Positions 63,284 through 64,000 of a stretch of 64,000 nt of DNA are shown in pieces. Numbering within the stretch: position 1 is the stretch's first letter; each line of letters starts with the position of its first letter. The notes below the pieces were generated by a model. That model saw only the letters and a program-made list of their open reading frames with translations. It did no database searches and was not told where the DNA came from. A program made the translations under genes and the position numbers. The stretch is from Bacillus sp. WMMC1349 (GTDB taxonomy: Bacteria > Bacillota > Bacilli > Bacillales > Bacillaceae): positions 1,842,001-1,906,000 of the forward strand of contig NZ_JABJUQ010000007.1 of the NCBI RefSeq assembly GCF_013155385.1, read 5' to 3'.

Positions 63284-64000
63284 TCCTGCTTGTCGAAAAT
63301 ACTAAAATATCTTCTAATGTTGGCTTTTCAACCATCACTGTATCCCCAAAAAGTTGCACAATTTCCTTTTTGTTTTTTGATAATGCTTCAAAACCGAAAT
63401 TGTTTGTTTTCAAGCCGATCAACATGTCTTGATGACTCAAGATGTCTTTGCTTCCTTTAACAATGCAGTATTCCTCCAAAAGCTCGTCTTTTGTTTGACT
63501 AAGAATGATTTCACCATGATGAATGAGTGTAATAAAATCGGCGACTTTTTCTAAATCAGATGTAATGTGGGTTGAAAAGAAAACCGATTTGTTCTCATCT
63601 TCTAATAATGCTTGCAATACATCCAATAGTTCAGATCTGACTAGCGGGTCCAATCCAGATGTCGGTTCGTCCATGATCAGGAGATCAGCATGATGGGAAA
63701 GTGCAATCGCTAATGAAAACTTCATTTTCATGCCTTTTGATAACTGTTTGATTTGTTTTGCCAATGGAAGCTGAAAATCTTTTGCATATTGTTGAAAAAC
63801 AGCTTCATCCCAGTTTGTGTAAAACGGACTGATGATTCCCTTCATTTCGTTTACGGTTAGTTCTTCATAAAAATGATTTTCATCATAAACAAAACCGATT
63901 CGTTGTTTAATATCGAGCTGATGTTGTTGATGATCCAACCCAAAAATATTGATTTCACCTTGATCTTTCTTAATTAAATTCATGATCAGTTTAATTGTTG
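63258..64000 (-). CDS. ABC transporter ATP-binding protein, 5' end cut by window
   Basis: The reading frame continues to the window edge, so the N terminus with the Walker A motif is not visible. Seen are the Q-loop region FVYDENHFYEELTV, the signature QLSKGMKMKFSLA (S-K-G-M in place of the usual S-G-G-Q), Walker B LLIMDEPTSGLD and the switch FFSTH. This signature variant is common in YtrB/BcrA-type exporters. It pairs with the downstream permease. Confidence 0.88.
   Translation of the reverse strand, partial: TIKLIMNLIKKDQGEINIFGLDHQQHQLDIKQRIGFVYDENHFYEELTVNEMKGIISPFYTNWDEAVFQQYAKDFQLPLAKQIKQLSKGMKMKFSLAIALSHHADLLIMDEPTSGLDPLVRSELLDVLQALLEDENKSVFFSTHITSDLEKVADFITLIHHGEIILSQTKDELLEEYCIVKGSKDILSHQDMLIGLKTNNFGFEALSKNKKEIVQLFGDTVMVEKPTLEDILVFSTSRSDRRVLSY

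Overview
The window is a chromosomal segment of a low-GC, endospore-forming Firmicute of the genus Bacillus. The order tkt-sirA-yneF-ynzD-yneI-yneJ-yneK-cotM-sspP-sspO-citB-sspN-tlp-yneP-yneR-plsY-yneT-parE-parC-alsT-eglS-ynfE matches the Bacillus subtilis group backbone as I know it. Spore genes (sspO, sspP, sspN, tlp, cotM, sirA) and frequent TTG/GTG starts with strong Shine-Dalgarno sequences agree with this. I do not name a species. Differences from B. subtilis are that ccdA is missing between ynzD and yneI, yneN is not beside citB, and several accessory blocks are inserted.

Layout: 1-16.3 kb is conserved core: transketolase, replication control, a cytochrome c maturation remnant, spore proteins, aconitase, phospholipid acyltransferase and topoisomerase IV. 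16.3-20.7 kb holds a 2,3-butanediol dehydrogenase beside insertion-sequence debris, two small membrane proteins, the AlsT symporter and a proline/glycine repeat protein. 20.9-38.7 kb is an anaerobic nitrate/nitric oxide island: narGHJI, a DUF438-DUF1858 pair, a radical SAM protein, arfM, ywiC, fnr, narK, DUF2164, a second Crp/Fnr regulator, quinol NO reductase and the RIC (ScdA/YtfE) repair protein. Eight promoters there can be read as one Fnr/Crp-type box lying exactly 21 nt upstream of a TAnnnT -10 hexamer, with one box shared by arfM and ywiC.

38.9-44.4 kb is accessory: a GH5-CBM3 endoglucanase, an atypical ornithine carbamoyltransferase paralogue with HDLP in place of HCLP, a YdhK lipoprotein, decayed genes and a Vat-type streptogramin acetyltransferase. 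44.4-50.5 kb is a valine-degradation cluster (acyl-CoA dehydrogenase, mmsB, mmsA, enoyl-CoA hydratase, 3-hydroxyisobutyryl-CoA hydrolase) behind a consensus cre site. 50.5-53.3 kb is mostly decayed genes, including a broken methyltransferase and a possible toxin tail, followed by DUF2262 and DUF1963 proteins. 55-57.2 kb has a cysteine-rich copper-binding protein, a small membrane protein, a TlpA/ResA-like thioredoxin and a metallo-beta-lactamase-fold hydrolase. 57.4-62.4 kb is the manR-manP-manA mannose system, with matching inverted repeats before manP and manR. The right edge cuts an ABC transporter.

Four copies of a GC-rich hairpin repeat (about 130-170 bp) lie at 10.0, 20.8, 31.6 and 42.9 kb. 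Two of them, in the same orientation, bracket narGHJI to ywiC. All functional statements come from reading translations and motifs; no database search was run.
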